From Pelotomaculum sp. UBA3103 (GTDB lineage Bacteria > Bacillota > Desulfotomaculia > Desulfotomaculales > Pelotomaculaceae), in assembly GCA_002365855.1 (NCBI GenBank), contig DFAP01000003.1, positions 664 to 11,672 of the forward strand: 11,009 nt of DNA. Reading direction: 5' to 3'. The stretch's first letter is position 1; each line of letters opens with the position of its first letter. The notes beneath the pieces are model-generated. The model was not told the origin of the DNA. It worked only from the letters and a program-made list of their open reading frames with translations, and made no database searches. A program made the position numbers and the translations under genes. Positions 1 through 6,540 of the stretch are shown in pieces.

Positions 1-443
1 CCCCTGCCCAGGGCCAGCATCTGCTGCTGGCCGCCGCTTAATGTGCCGGCCTCCGCGTTTTGCTTTTCCTCCAGTATGGGAAAGTAGCTAAATACCATTT
101 CCATGGTCTCTTTCCTTTTCGCTTTGGCATGAGGAAAAAGAGAGCCCATTTCCAGGTTTTCCCGCACCGTCATTTCAGGAAACAGCCGCCTTCCTTCCGG
201 CACATGGACTATACCTAATTCAGCAATTTTGTAGCCGGGCAGCCTGGTAATATTTTGCCCCATAAACTCAATAGCGCCACTGCTAATCGGCAGAAGTCCG
301 GATATGGCGTTAAGTATCGTCGTTTTCCCAGCGCCGTTGGCGCCAAGAAGAGCCACAAACTCCCCCTGGCTCACCTCAAAGGAAATGTCCCATAAAACCT
401 GGAGATCCTTATAGCACACGTCAATGTTCTTTACTTTAAGCAT
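1..443 (-). CDS. livF: LivF-type ABC transporter ATP-binding protein (C-terminus cut by window edge)
   Basis: One of the two cytoplasmic ATPases that power the Liv importer encoded by the genes to its right. About 147 residues are visible of the usual 235 or so. The protein starts MLKVKNIDVCYKDLQVLWDI and has Walker A GANGAGKTT at residues 34-42. The segment around residues 85-100 reads GIVHVPEGRRLFPEMTVREN, typical of LivF. The ABC signature LSGGQQQ lies just before the edge, so Walker B and the switch His are outside the window. The ATG at 443-441 overlaps the end of livG by 8 bases, which points to translational coupling. Everything visible is intact. Assignment to LivF rather than LivG rests on the VPEGRRLFPEMTVREN segment and the last position in the operon. 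Confidence 0.93.
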   Translation of the reverse strand, partial: MLKVKNIDVCYKDLQVLWDISFEVSQGEFVALLGANGAGKTTILNAISGLLPISSGAIEFMGQNITRLPGYKIAELGIVHVPEGRRLFPEMTVRENLEMGSLFPHAKAKRKETMEMVFSYFPILEEKQNAEAGTLSGGQQQMLALGR

Positions 444-1155
444 AAGCGTCTCCTAAATATGCTTTAATTACCTCAGGGTGGTTAGCCACTTCCTGCGGTT
501 TTCCCATGGCAATTTCTTTGCCGAAATTAATAGCAAGAATCTTGTCGGAAATACCCATCATTACCTTCATAATGTGTTCAATGATAATGATTGTTACTCC
601 CGTGTCGCGGATCCGCCGGATCAAGGCAATGGCGGCTTCGGACTCCTTGGGATTAAGACCCGCGCAGGTCTCATCAAGGAGCAGCAGTTCGGGATCCGTA
701 GCAAGCGCCCTGGCGATTTCCAGCCTTTTGCGCAGGGGTATCGGCAGACTTTTAGCTTCTATATTTGTAAATTTTTGAAGCCCGCAAAAATCAATAATCT
801 CCTCTGCCTTATGCCTGGCCTGACCTATATTGCCCGTTCTCAGAAAAGCTCCCGCCATAATATTTTCACGCACGGTCAGGCGCCTCAGGGGCTTAACCAC
901 CTGGAAGGTCCTGCCGATGCCGATATCGCATATTTTATGAGCGGGCAACTGGTCGATCCTTTTACCTTTGAAGTAAATCTCACCATCAGTTAGAGGGAAA
1001 AAGCGGCTGACCATGTTAAATACCGTAGTCTTGCCCGATCCATTCGGTCCGATAATCCCAAATATTTTACCCTTCTCCACCTCAAAACACAACTCTGAAA
1101 CAGCGGTAAGCCCGCCAAACTTTTTGGTAATCTTCTTGCATTCAAAAAAACTCAT
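436..1155 (-). CDS. livG: LivG-type ABC transporter ATP-binding protein
   Basis: Cytoplasmic ATPase of the Liv importer, expected to pair with LivF. It has 239 residues, slightly short for LivG (about 250). Walker A GPNGSGKTT is at residues 36-44, the Q-loop GRTFQVVKP has Gln85, Walker B LLLLDE ends at Glu162, and the switch His is 194 (IIEHIMKVMM). The AGLNP after Walker B and the RTFQ motif are LivG features. The oddity is the ABC signature: instead of LSGGQ or LSYGQ the protein has LPIPLRKRLEIARAL at about 137-151, so the usual Ser-Gly-Gly is missing. Similar GRKRLE-type variants occur in some Liv-like ATPases as I recall, so this may be a subfamily trait and not damage. The ATG directly follows the livM stop (TAG), with an AGGGGGT ribosome site inside the end of livM. 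Confidence 0.95.
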   Translation of the reverse strand: MSFFECKKITKKFGGLTAVSELCFEVEKGKIFGIIGPNGSGKTTVFNMVSRFFPLTDGEIYFKGKRIDQLPAHKICDIGIGRTFQVVKPLRRLTVRENIMAGAFLRTGNIGQARHKAEEIIDFCGLQKFTNIEAKSLPIPLRKRLEIARALATDPELLLLDETCAGLNPKESEAAIALIRRIRDTGVTIIIIEHIMKVMMGISDKILAINFGKEIAMGKPQEVANHPEVIKAYLGDAYA

Positions 1156-2109
1156 CTATATACCCCCTGACACGCTTGCTTTCCGGCGGCTAACAAGTTG
1201 TTTCAGCATACTTAACTCGCCCACGATACCGTTGGGCACAAAAAGGATGATTACACAGACCAGGACTCCAAAAATAAGCACGTTGGCTGAACCCAGCGTG
1301 GTGCGGAAAACTTCTCCCAAAAGAATGTAGATTCCCGCGCCGACAGTTGGTCCCCAGGTAGTAGCGACACCGCCCAGCATAACCACCAGGATAACCATTA
1401 CTGACACGTTGGTTAAGTTAAACACGATGTTGGGATCAATAAAAGCCACGTAGTTTGTATAAAATGCACCCGCCAGTCCGGTGAAGAAAGCGCTGGGAAT
1501 AAGAGCCAGGTTTTTATACAGTGTAGTAGGTATACCTAAAGATGTAGCGGCATCCTGATCTTCCCTGATGGATACCAGGTAGTAGCCGATTTTTGAATTT
1601 ACGATCAGGTAGGTTACTGCCAGGGTCAGGCCGAGCGCGCCCAGGGCGATATAATAATAGATCATTTTTGATGTGATCTCAGGCATGATTAAGATCCCTT
1701 TGGCGCCGTTCGTTACGGCTTCGATATTTAAAAATACAATGCGGAAGATCTCACCCAGCGCAAGCATGGCCAGCGCAAAGTAAGGACCGCGCAGGCGGAA
1801 GCAAATAACACCGATTGGCAGCGAAACCACCGCAGCGGCGACAGGCCCTAAGAGCATACCCCACCAGGGTGATATACCGTAGTGGAATGTTAACAAGCCG
1901 GCGGCATAGGCGCCAACCCCAAAAAAAGCGGCGTGCCCGAATGAAACCTGACCGGCGTAACCCCCCAGAAGGTTCCAGGAAGTACCGATAATCGCCCATA
2001 TAATCACCAAAATTAATATGTGCATTTGATACGGAGCTTTAATAAACACTGGTATCAATACAGCCACTAAAATGAATGCGATCGTCATCAATAAATTTCT
2101 TTTTGTCAT
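1156..2109 (-). CDS. livM: LivM-type branched-chain amino acid ABC transporter permease
   Basis: Integral membrane permease that forms the translocation path together with LivH. The 317 residues are usual for the family. Hydrophobic helices alternate through the protein. Family landmarks are NLLGGYAGQVSFGHAAFFGV at 46-65, LRGPYFALAMLALGEI at 106-121, the cytoplasmic coupling loop REDQDAATSLGI at 182-193 (the contact site for the ATPase), and GGVATTWGPTVGA at 246-258. The ATG at 2109 is preceded by a strong AGAGGTGAGG ribosome site. The gene lies 7 bases after livH and directly abuts livG. Substrate specificity cannot be read from the permease; branched-chain amino acids are the family default, but amides, urea and other small amino acid-like solutes are also carried by members. 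Confidence 0.95.
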   Translation of the reverse strand: MTKRNLLMTIAFILVAVLIPVFIKAPYQMHILILVIIWAIIGTSWNLLGGYAGQVSFGHAAFFGVGAYAAGLLTFHYGISPWWGMLLGPVAAAVVSLPIGVICFRLRGPYFALAMLALGEIFRIVFLNIEAVTNGAKGILIMPEITSKMIYYYIALGALGLTLAVTYLIVNSKIGYYLVSIREDQDAATSLGIPTTLYKNLALIPSAFFTGLAGAFYTNYVAFIDPNIVFNLTNVSVMVILVVMLGGVATTWGPTVGAGIYILLGEVFRTTLGSANVLIFGVLVCVIILFVPNGIVGELSMLKQLVSRRKASVSGGI

Positions 2110-2116
2110 ATTCGCC

Positions 2117-2992
2117 TCACCTCTTCACCAGACTCCTGAAACCGCCCGGAAGGAACAGCAGCACCAGGATGAAAATAACTAACCCGACAACATCTTTATA
2201 CCCCATTGAAATATAGGTAGCCCCTAAAGATTCCGCAATGCCCAGGATCATCCCGCCGATTGCAGCGCCCATGGTACTGCCCATACCGCCCAGGATAGTT
2301 ATAATAAATGCTTTTGCGGTAAACAAGTGACCGATATCCGGAAACAAGTAGAACAATGGCAACAGAAGCGAACCGCCGGCGGCAGCCAGGGCTGATCCGA
2401 TGCCAAATGTAATCATCGTAATTTTTGAAGAATTTACCCCCATATATACAGCGGCGTCACGATCCTGAGATGTGGCCCTGATCGATTTGCCAAGATCTGT
2501 CTTCGTTAAAAAAAGGTGCAGCAGCGAGGTAAAAAGCATGGCGAAAAAAAAGCCGATTAACATAGCTACGTTGATGGACATATCCCCTACAAATACTGTG
2601 TTGGAAGAATAGGTTGTAATAACGGAGCGGTAATCGGATTTAAAGAAAACCCGGATACCTTCCGTTAGAACCAGCATTATGCCAACGGTAAGCAGTACCT
2701 GGTTTTCGGGGAGTATGGATTCAACCTCAACCAACCTGTTAATCATATACTTTTGTATCAGGCAGCCAATAAAAAATAATACCGGCATGGCTATAAACAT
2801 GCCAATGTAAGGATCAATGCCCAAATAAGTAAAACAGAGATATGTTACATACATACCTACCATCACCAGGGCGCCATGAGCAAGGTTAATGATTTTCATA
2901 ACACCCATAATCAGGGTCATCCCAATTGCGATCAGCGAGTACATACCTCCAAGAAGTATGCCGCAGATCACCGTCTGTCCAAAAAGCTCCAT
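2117..2992 (-). CDS. livH: LivH-type branched-chain amino acid ABC transporter permease
   Basis: Second integral membrane permease of the Liv importer, 291 residues, normal length. The first helix region reads GILLGGMYSLIAIGMTLIMG (11-30), followed by the invariant NLAHG motif at 36-40. The ATPase-contacting loop KTDLGKSIRATSQDRDAA begins at 164, and ILGGMGSTMGAAIGG lies at 233-247, the counterpart of the LivM GGxxxxxGPxxGA motif. The ATG at 2992 has a G-rich ribosome site (GGGGGG) about 10 bases upstream, somewhat far. Upstream there is a 101-base gap to livK that holds a hairpin, so livH to livF may be expressed at a lower level than the binding protein. Confidence 0.95.
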   Translation of the reverse strand: MELFGQTVICGILLGGMYSLIAIGMTLIMGVMKIINLAHGALVMVGMYVTYLCFTYLGIDPYIGMFIAMPVLFFIGCLIQKYMINRLVEVESILPENQVLLTVGIMLVLTEGIRVFFKSDYRSVITTYSSNTVFVGDMSINVAMLIGFFFAMLFTSLLHLFLTKTDLGKSIRATSQDRDAAVYMGVNSSKITMITFGIGSALAAAGGSLLLPLFYLFPDIGHLFTAKAFIITILGGMGSTMGAAIGGMILGIAESLGATYISMGYKDVVGLVIFILVLLFLPGGFRSLVKR

Positions 2993-3035
2993 TCAAGTCT
3001 ACCCCCCAATTAAGTTTAAAGCCGGCTGCCGGATA

Positions 3036-3067
3036 CGGACGGAAGCAGCACGCGCTCCTTCCGTCCG
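3036..3067 (-). promoter_or_regulatory. Intercistronic hairpin between livK and livH
   Basis: A perfect 10-bp inverted repeat, CGGACGGAAG (3036-3045) and CTTCCGTCCG (3058-3067), with a 12-base loop that can itself pair three more bases (AGC/GCT) after a C-C mismatch. No T-run follows on the minus strand, so a classical terminator is unlikely. In binding-protein operons, hairpins at this place often protect the upstream mRNA from 3' decay and so raise binding protein over permease; that role here is inference. Confidence 0.7.
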
Positions 3068-3093
3068 CTCACAAGCAATATATCTAAATTTAC

Positions 3094-4314
3094 TTACCTT
3101 TCATTCCATTTAGGGACAGGGTAGACATAGTCGGTGGATTTTACATCTTCCGGCCAGATAACTTCCAGTTCGCCTTTTTGCCATTGCACAACATAGGTGT
3201 TTGGTTTGTTCTGGTTGGTGTAACCCTCCCAGTCCTCAAACTTGATCGGTCCCATCACCGTCATCACGTCTGTCTCTTTCAGGGCTTTCTGGATCTCCGT
3301 GCTGGTAAAATCATTAGCCCTGCTGAGAGCGTCGGCAATCACGTACATAGTGGCATACGCCTGGGCGCCGTGATAGTCGGGCTCTTTGCCGTACTTGTTC
3401 TTATAATTCTCGAAGTACTCGCCGGCACCCGGTACAGCTACGTTGGGCACCCACAGAGTGGTGGAAGCAATATACTCGGAAGCGTCACCGGAGTTGTCCT
3501 TGAATTCCGGCATGGTGTAACCCGCGCCGCCTCCGACAAACAACTCGGTGCTAAAGTCAAGTTCTTTCATCTGTTTTACAATCATCGCAGCATCCATGAC
3601 GTAAGACACAGCGAAAATCATGTCGGGATTTGTGCTTTTCATGTTAGCCAGCATAGGCTTGAAGTCAATTGCCCCGTGTTCGTACGACTGGTCAAAAACG
3701 ATATTGATTCCTCTTTTTGCGCAGTCATCCCTGAAGCCATCTGCGGAAGATTTGCCAAAATCAGTGTTTTCAACAATCAGAGCAACGTTATTAAGCTTAA
3801 CGACTCCTTCATCGACCATATTCCAGAAAGATACGGTGTATTTACTGGCAGGCGCAGCAGTGCCTCTAAAAACGTACTGCCAGCCTGATTTAGTAATATC
3901 ATCGGAAGAACCGGTTACGACCAGGAACGGCATGTTCATATTCTGAGCCGAACCGGCAATAACGTTGCTGCATGCGCTGCTGTAGCCGCCGCTGAGCATG
4001 GCGACCTTGTTCTGGTTCACCAGCTTTTCGGTAGCTGACTTCGCCACGTCCTGCTTGCCCTGGTCGTCTTCAAACAACAACTGGATCTCTTTGTCCCCCA
4101 CCTTGGTTTTCCCGGCTGCTTTTAATTCTTCATAGGCCATTTCAAAGGAGTTTTTCTCCATGGTCCCAAACATGGCCTGGTCTCCGGTGAGCGGGAGTAT
4201 GACACCAACTTTAACTGTATCAGCAGATCCCCCGCCGCCACAACCACTTGCCAGCAGCATTACTCCAAACGTTACGAGCAGTACAGCTAAAATCTGCCAC
4301 CTGTACTTTTTCAC
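3094..4314 (-). CDS. livK: LivK/LivJ-type extracellular substrate-binding lipoprotein
   Basis: Captures the substrate outside the cell and delivers it to LivHM. The GTG at 4314 is chosen, giving 406 residues: AAAGGGGG lies six bases upstream of it, while an in-frame ATG 21 bases earlier (4335) has no ribosome site. The N-terminus is MKKYRW followed by a hydrophobic stretch and lipobox LASGC, with the lipidated Cys at residue 25. A Gly-rich linker leads to a type I periplasmic-binding fold starting DTVKVGVILPLTGDQAMFG. Likely ligand-contact segments are LSGGYSSACSN and VVTGSSDDITKSG, and NTDFGKSSADGF is a family motif. The gene heads the liv operon. The ligand is uncertain: the SSA and GSS segments fit an amino acid alpha-carboxylate/amine site, but the side-chain pocket cannot be judged by eye. 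Confidence 0.93.
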   Translation of the reverse strand: MKKYRWQILAVLLVTFGVMLLASGCGGGGSADTVKVGVILPLTGDQAMFGTMEKNSFEMAYEELKAAGKTKVGDKEIQLLFEDDQGKQDVAKSATEKLVNQNKVAMLSGGYSSACSNVIAGSAQNMNMPFLVVTGSSDDITKSGWQYVFRGTAAPASKYTVSFWNMVDEGVVKLNNVALIVENTDFGKSSADGFRDDCAKRGINIVFDQSYEHGAIDFKPMLANMKSTNPDMIFAVSYVMDAAMIVKQMKELDFSTELFVGGGAGYTMPEFKDNSGDASEYIASTTLWVPNVAVPGAGEYFENYKNKYGKEPDYHGAQAYATMYVIADALSRANDFTSTEIQKALKETDVMTVMGPIKFEDWEGYTNQNKPNTYVVQWQKGELEVIWPEDVKSTDYVYPVPKWNER

Positions 4315-4593
4315 TTTAATCCCCCTTTTACACATAATAATTTATTCGGGCCAATAACAGATACCTTTTTACCCTTTGTATATATGTAAACTATCATGTC
4401 TTTAGCTAACATCACCTCCACATATATGTTAATAAGCTTGATGTTTAGTTATCATAAACAGGTTACTTCAAAGGGAATAATATAACCTTTAGTATTATCT
4501 TATGCCATAATAATGCAAATAAGATGCAACTAATCGATTAATTGATAATATTTACCTGCTTTTTGGCTCAATCCCAGCTCGTCCGATAGCATA

Positions 4594-4602
4594 ATTATAG
4601 CA
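4594..4602 (-). promoter_or_regulatory. Probable extended -10 promoter for the liv operon
   Basis: On the minus strand the motif TGCTATAAT is a consensus extended -10 (TGn followed by TATAAT). No good -35 lies at 17 bases, which is tolerated by extended -10 promoters. Transcription would start near 4587, leaving a leader of about 270 bases before livK. The dyads at 4527-4544 and 4497-4525 would then be downstream of the start site, where a repressor or an RNA structure could act. Confidence 0.5.
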
Positions 4603-4662
4603 CAATAGACAAGTTGTACGGTAACAAAATGGCAGGTTTTTTCTTAATTTTAGATGTATTCT

Positions 4663-4686
4663 GAATACAGGAATACAGTAATACAG
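4663..4686. repeat. Three tandem 8-bp repeats, (G/T)AATACAG
   Basis: GAATACAG at 4663-4670 and 4671-4678, then TAATACAG at 4679-4686. The array overlaps two small dyads, GTATTC-T-GAATAC (4656-4668) and AATAC-A-GTATT (4680-4690). It sits just after the ktrB stop. It may be a weak 3' structure, a protein-binding array or slippage; no poly-T terminator is formed. Confidence 0.6.
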
Positions 4687-4713
4687 TATTATTAGCGAGC
4701 TCTTTAGACATCA

Positions 4714-6093
4714 TCAGCCCACACTAATTTTTTCCTCGGGGTAGCGCATTGATGTTCTACGCTTTTGCCTGGCCATGGCAAATGCCACCGTCAGAGGGCC
4801 AAGCCTCCCCAGGAACATGGTCAGGATGATCAAAATCCGCCCGGCCGTGGACAGCTCGGTGGTCAGTCCCATACTCAGGCCCACCGTGCCGAAAGCAGAG
4901 GTGGCTTCAAACAAGGTGGTGAGAAAATCGGCTTTTTCCGTAATGGACAGAAGCAGCGAAACCGTAACAATCAGAGCGGTTGACAAAATCAAAATGGTTA
5001 CGGCTTTATTGATCAGGTCCTGGCCAAGCCGCCTGTGAAAAACCTCGGCCTCATTTTTTCCTTTAACCATGGCCCTGATATAAACCACAAGCGCGGCAAA
5101 AGTGGTCGTCTTGATTCCGCCCCCGGTAGAACCGGGGGAAGCGCCGATAAACATTAAAATAATAATAAAAAACTGGGTCGCCGAGCGCAGCGCGCCGGTG
5201 TCAAGGGTATTGAACCCGGCGGTCCTGGGCGTGACCGCCTGGAAATATGAAGCCAACACTTTACCCGCTGGACTAAGATTTTGCAGTGTATTATCATATT
5301 CCAGGCAAAAGACCATTACAGTTCCGGCTGCGATTAGAAAAGCGGAAAAAGATAAGACCAGCTTGGTGTGAAGCGAAAAGCGCCCGGCTCCCCTGAAGCG
5401 CTGGAACAGATCTAAAATAACACTGAAGCCTAATCCGCCAATTATAAACATTGTGCTTATGCACAAGCTTACGGTGATATCTTCCGTATACATGGTCAGG
5501 CTCCGGAAATCGCCGAAGATGTCAAAACCGGCGTTGTTGAAAGCGGATATTGAATGAAAGAGCCCGAACCAGAAGCCCTTTTGCCATCCCATTTCTACCG
5601 ACCAGCGGGCCGCCAGGATTAAGGTAAAAGTAAATTCGGCAATAAAGGTAAACAGGATTAAGTACTTGGCCAGCCTGACGATACCGGCCACGTCAGTCTG
5701 GTTGAGCGACTCCTGAATGATCAGCCGCTGCCTGAGCCCAATTTGACGGCCCAGCAGGATGGCAAAAAACGTGCCCATCGTCATGAACCCCAGGCCGCCC
5801 ACCTGGATCAAGGCCAGGATGACTATCTGCCCGAACAACGTCCAGTGAGTGCCGGTGTCGACGACCACCAGCCCGGTGACACAGACCGCGGAGGTGGCTG
5901 TGAAAAGGGAGGTCAAAAAGTTAATTTCCCCGCCCGGCTTTACAGCAGCCGGCAGAGTCAGAAGCACAGCGCCGGCCAAAATGATTGCGGCGAACCCCAA
6001 CAACAAGACCTGCCCGGGGGTGGCCTTTAACAACAATTTTTTCTTTAATCTTTCGATTATGGTTGCGCCATCCCCTGATCCTGCGAACCTCAC
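4714..6093 (-). CDS. ktrB: KtrB/TrkH-family K+ uptake transporter, membrane subunit
   Basis: Ion-conducting subunit of a K+ uptake system in the cell membrane. The 459 residues fit KtrB (about 445-460) better than the longer TrkH. It shows the four-fold membrane-pore-membrane plan with four selectivity-filter loops: CVTGL (Gly74), FNNAGF (Gly189), TPRTAGFN (Gly293) and FGTVGLS (Gly405). The gating loop GASPGSTGGGIKTTT lies at 318-332 in the third repeat. The start is GTG at 6093, with GAGGAG eight bases upstream. A c-di-AMP riboswitch and terminator precede the gene, as is common for Ktr genes: high c-di-AMP should shut off K+ uptake. The usual cytoplasmic gating partner KtrA (RCK domains) is not adjacent on either side, so it must be elsewhere or replaced. 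Confidence 0.95.
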   Translation of the reverse strand: MRFAGSGDGATIIERLKKKLLLKATPGQVLLLGFAAIILAGAVLLTLPAAVKPGGEINFLTSLFTATSAVCVTGLVVVDTGTHWTLFGQIVILALIQVGGLGFMTMGTFFAILLGRQIGLRQRLIIQESLNQTDVAGIVRLAKYLILFTFIAEFTFTLILAARWSVEMGWQKGFWFGLFHSISAFNNAGFDIFGDFRSLTMYTEDITVSLCISTMFIIGGLGFSVILDLFQRFRGAGRFSLHTKLVLSFSAFLIAAGTVMVFCLEYDNTLQNLSPAGKVLASYFQAVTPRTAGFNTLDTGALRSATQFFIIILMFIGASPGSTGGGIKTTTFAALVVYIRAMVKGKNEAEVFHRRLGQDLINKAVTILILSTALIVTVSLLLSITEKADFLTTLFEATSAFGTVGLSMGLTTELSTAGRILIILTMFLGRLGPLTVAFAMARQKRRTSMRYPEEKISVG

Positions 6094-6191
6094 CTTTATA
6101 TCTCCTCTTCAACCCGTGTATATTTTAAATGCGACCCCGGAAAACATCCTGTCTATCCCCTATAACATTTGACCAAAAGTACTATTTCATT

Positions 6192-6240
6192 ACAAAAAAC
6201 AATAACCCCGGTAAACGTAAAAATACACCCCGGAGTTTTA
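6192..6240 (-). terminator. Intrinsic terminator of the c-di-AMP riboswitch
   Basis: On the minus strand AACTCCGG (plus 6237-6230) pairs with CCGGGGTT (plus 6211-6204) in an 8-bp stem with one G-U pair. The loop of 18 bases can itself pair 4 bp. ATTG and six T residues follow (plus 6199-6194). It begins about 35 bases after the aptamer and about 140 bases before the ktrB start, the right place for a terminator that the riboswitch controls. Confidence 0.8.
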
Positions 6241-6273
6241 CGGCGCCAAAGCATGTCTTGTCCTTCCTTTCAA

Positions 6274-6494
6274 CGCTTACGAGGTTAGCTGACGGGTTCG
6301 GGTCGAAAGAGTTAACCCTACGAATTCGGTAGTCGGTCGTCAGAGGTCAGAGGTCGGATTGGGCTGTTGGAAAACGCTAGAAGCGGTTTCCTTCATTAAC
6401 TATCTGACTACTAACTACTGACTACTCACAACCGAAACTCGATTCACCCCAGGATATTGGTTCCCCCGCTTCTTTAACTATAAAGAATTAAGCG
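6274..6494 (-). ncRNA. c-di-AMP riboswitch (ydaO/yuaA class) controlling ktrB
   Basis: Read on the minus strand, the conserved core is plain. The closing helix is CGCTTA (6494-6489) with TAAGCG (6279-6274). Then come GGGGGAACC (6467-6459), GGGGTGAATC (6450-6441), GTAGGG (from about 6321) and, near the 3' end, CCCGAACCCGTCAGCTAACC followed by CTCGTAAGCG. GAAAGGAAGGA follows the last helix, as in known members. The class binds two c-di-AMP molecules and usually turns genes for K+ and osmolyte transport or wall remodelling off. The hairpin between GGTGAATC and GTAGGG is short in simple members but here carries about 100 extra bases of inverted repeats (about 6330-6430). Identity is very likely; the exact ends are approximate. 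Confidence 0.93.
6328..6426. repeat. Imperfect inverted repeat inside the riboswitch
   Basis: The left arm begins GGTAGTCGGTCGTCAGAGG (6328 on) and contains GTCAGAGGTCAGAGGTC. The right arm (6400-6426) contains CTGACTACTAACTACTGACT. The right arm reverse-complemented matches the left at about 18 of the first 24 positions. Each arm is also internally repetitive (AGAGGTC units; ACTACTGACT units). The 45-base centre has no obvious coding content. It resembles a small dispersed repeat or MITE-like element; copies elsewhere in the genome cannot be checked here. Confidence 0.6.
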
Positions 6495-6508
6495 ATAATA
6501 ATGCTTAT

Positions 6509-6536
6509 ATTATAATCCCACTCCCAAAAAAAACAA
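6509..6536 (-). promoter_or_regulatory. Promoter of the riboswitch-ktrB transcript
   Basis: On the minus strand a perfect TATAAT (6514-6509) is preceded, 16 bases upstream, by TTGTTT (6536-6531), a partial -35. The predicted start near 6502 places the 5' end just ahead of the riboswitch closing helix at 6494, which supports the assignment. Confidence 0.65.
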
Positions 6537-6540
6537 GCGC

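Larger units (their letters stand above)
4315..4713 (-). other. AT-rich intergenic region and leader of livK
   Basis: About 400 bases without a convincing gene, between the ktrB stop and the livK start (both genes are on the minus strand). It holds a promoter at 4594-4602, an 18-base near-palindrome centred on ATCGAT (4527-4544, one mismatched pair), a 7-bp inverted repeat ATCTTAT/ATAAGAT (4497-4503 and 4519-4525), two TTGCAT elements one helical turn apart (minus strand), a strong GGAGGTGATG ribosome-site-like motif at 4419-4410 with a 33-residue ORF after it, and short tandem repeats near the ktrB end. No GC-rich terminator for ktrB is visible. The base composition is much more AT-rich than in the genes. 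Confidence 0.7.

Noticed and set aside
3178..3888. 236-codon open frame on the plus strand opposite livK
   Set aside because: Antisense to the clear binding-protein gene; the translation has low-complexity His/Val-rich character and no recognisable motif.
4333..4335. ATG start for livK 21 bases upstream of the GTG
   Set aside because: No ribosome site precedes it, while the GTG at 4314 has AAAGGGGG at an ideal distance and gives a normal lipoprotein signal.
6129..6332. 67-codon plus-strand frame upstream of ktrB
   Set aside because: It lies wholly within the antisense of the riboswitch terminator and aptamer, which explain the sequence better.
6328..6426. Possible CRISPR-like array from the repeated GACTACT/AGAGGTC units
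   Set aside because: The units are under 12 bases, imperfect, without regular spacers, and arranged as inverted arms inside a riboswitch.
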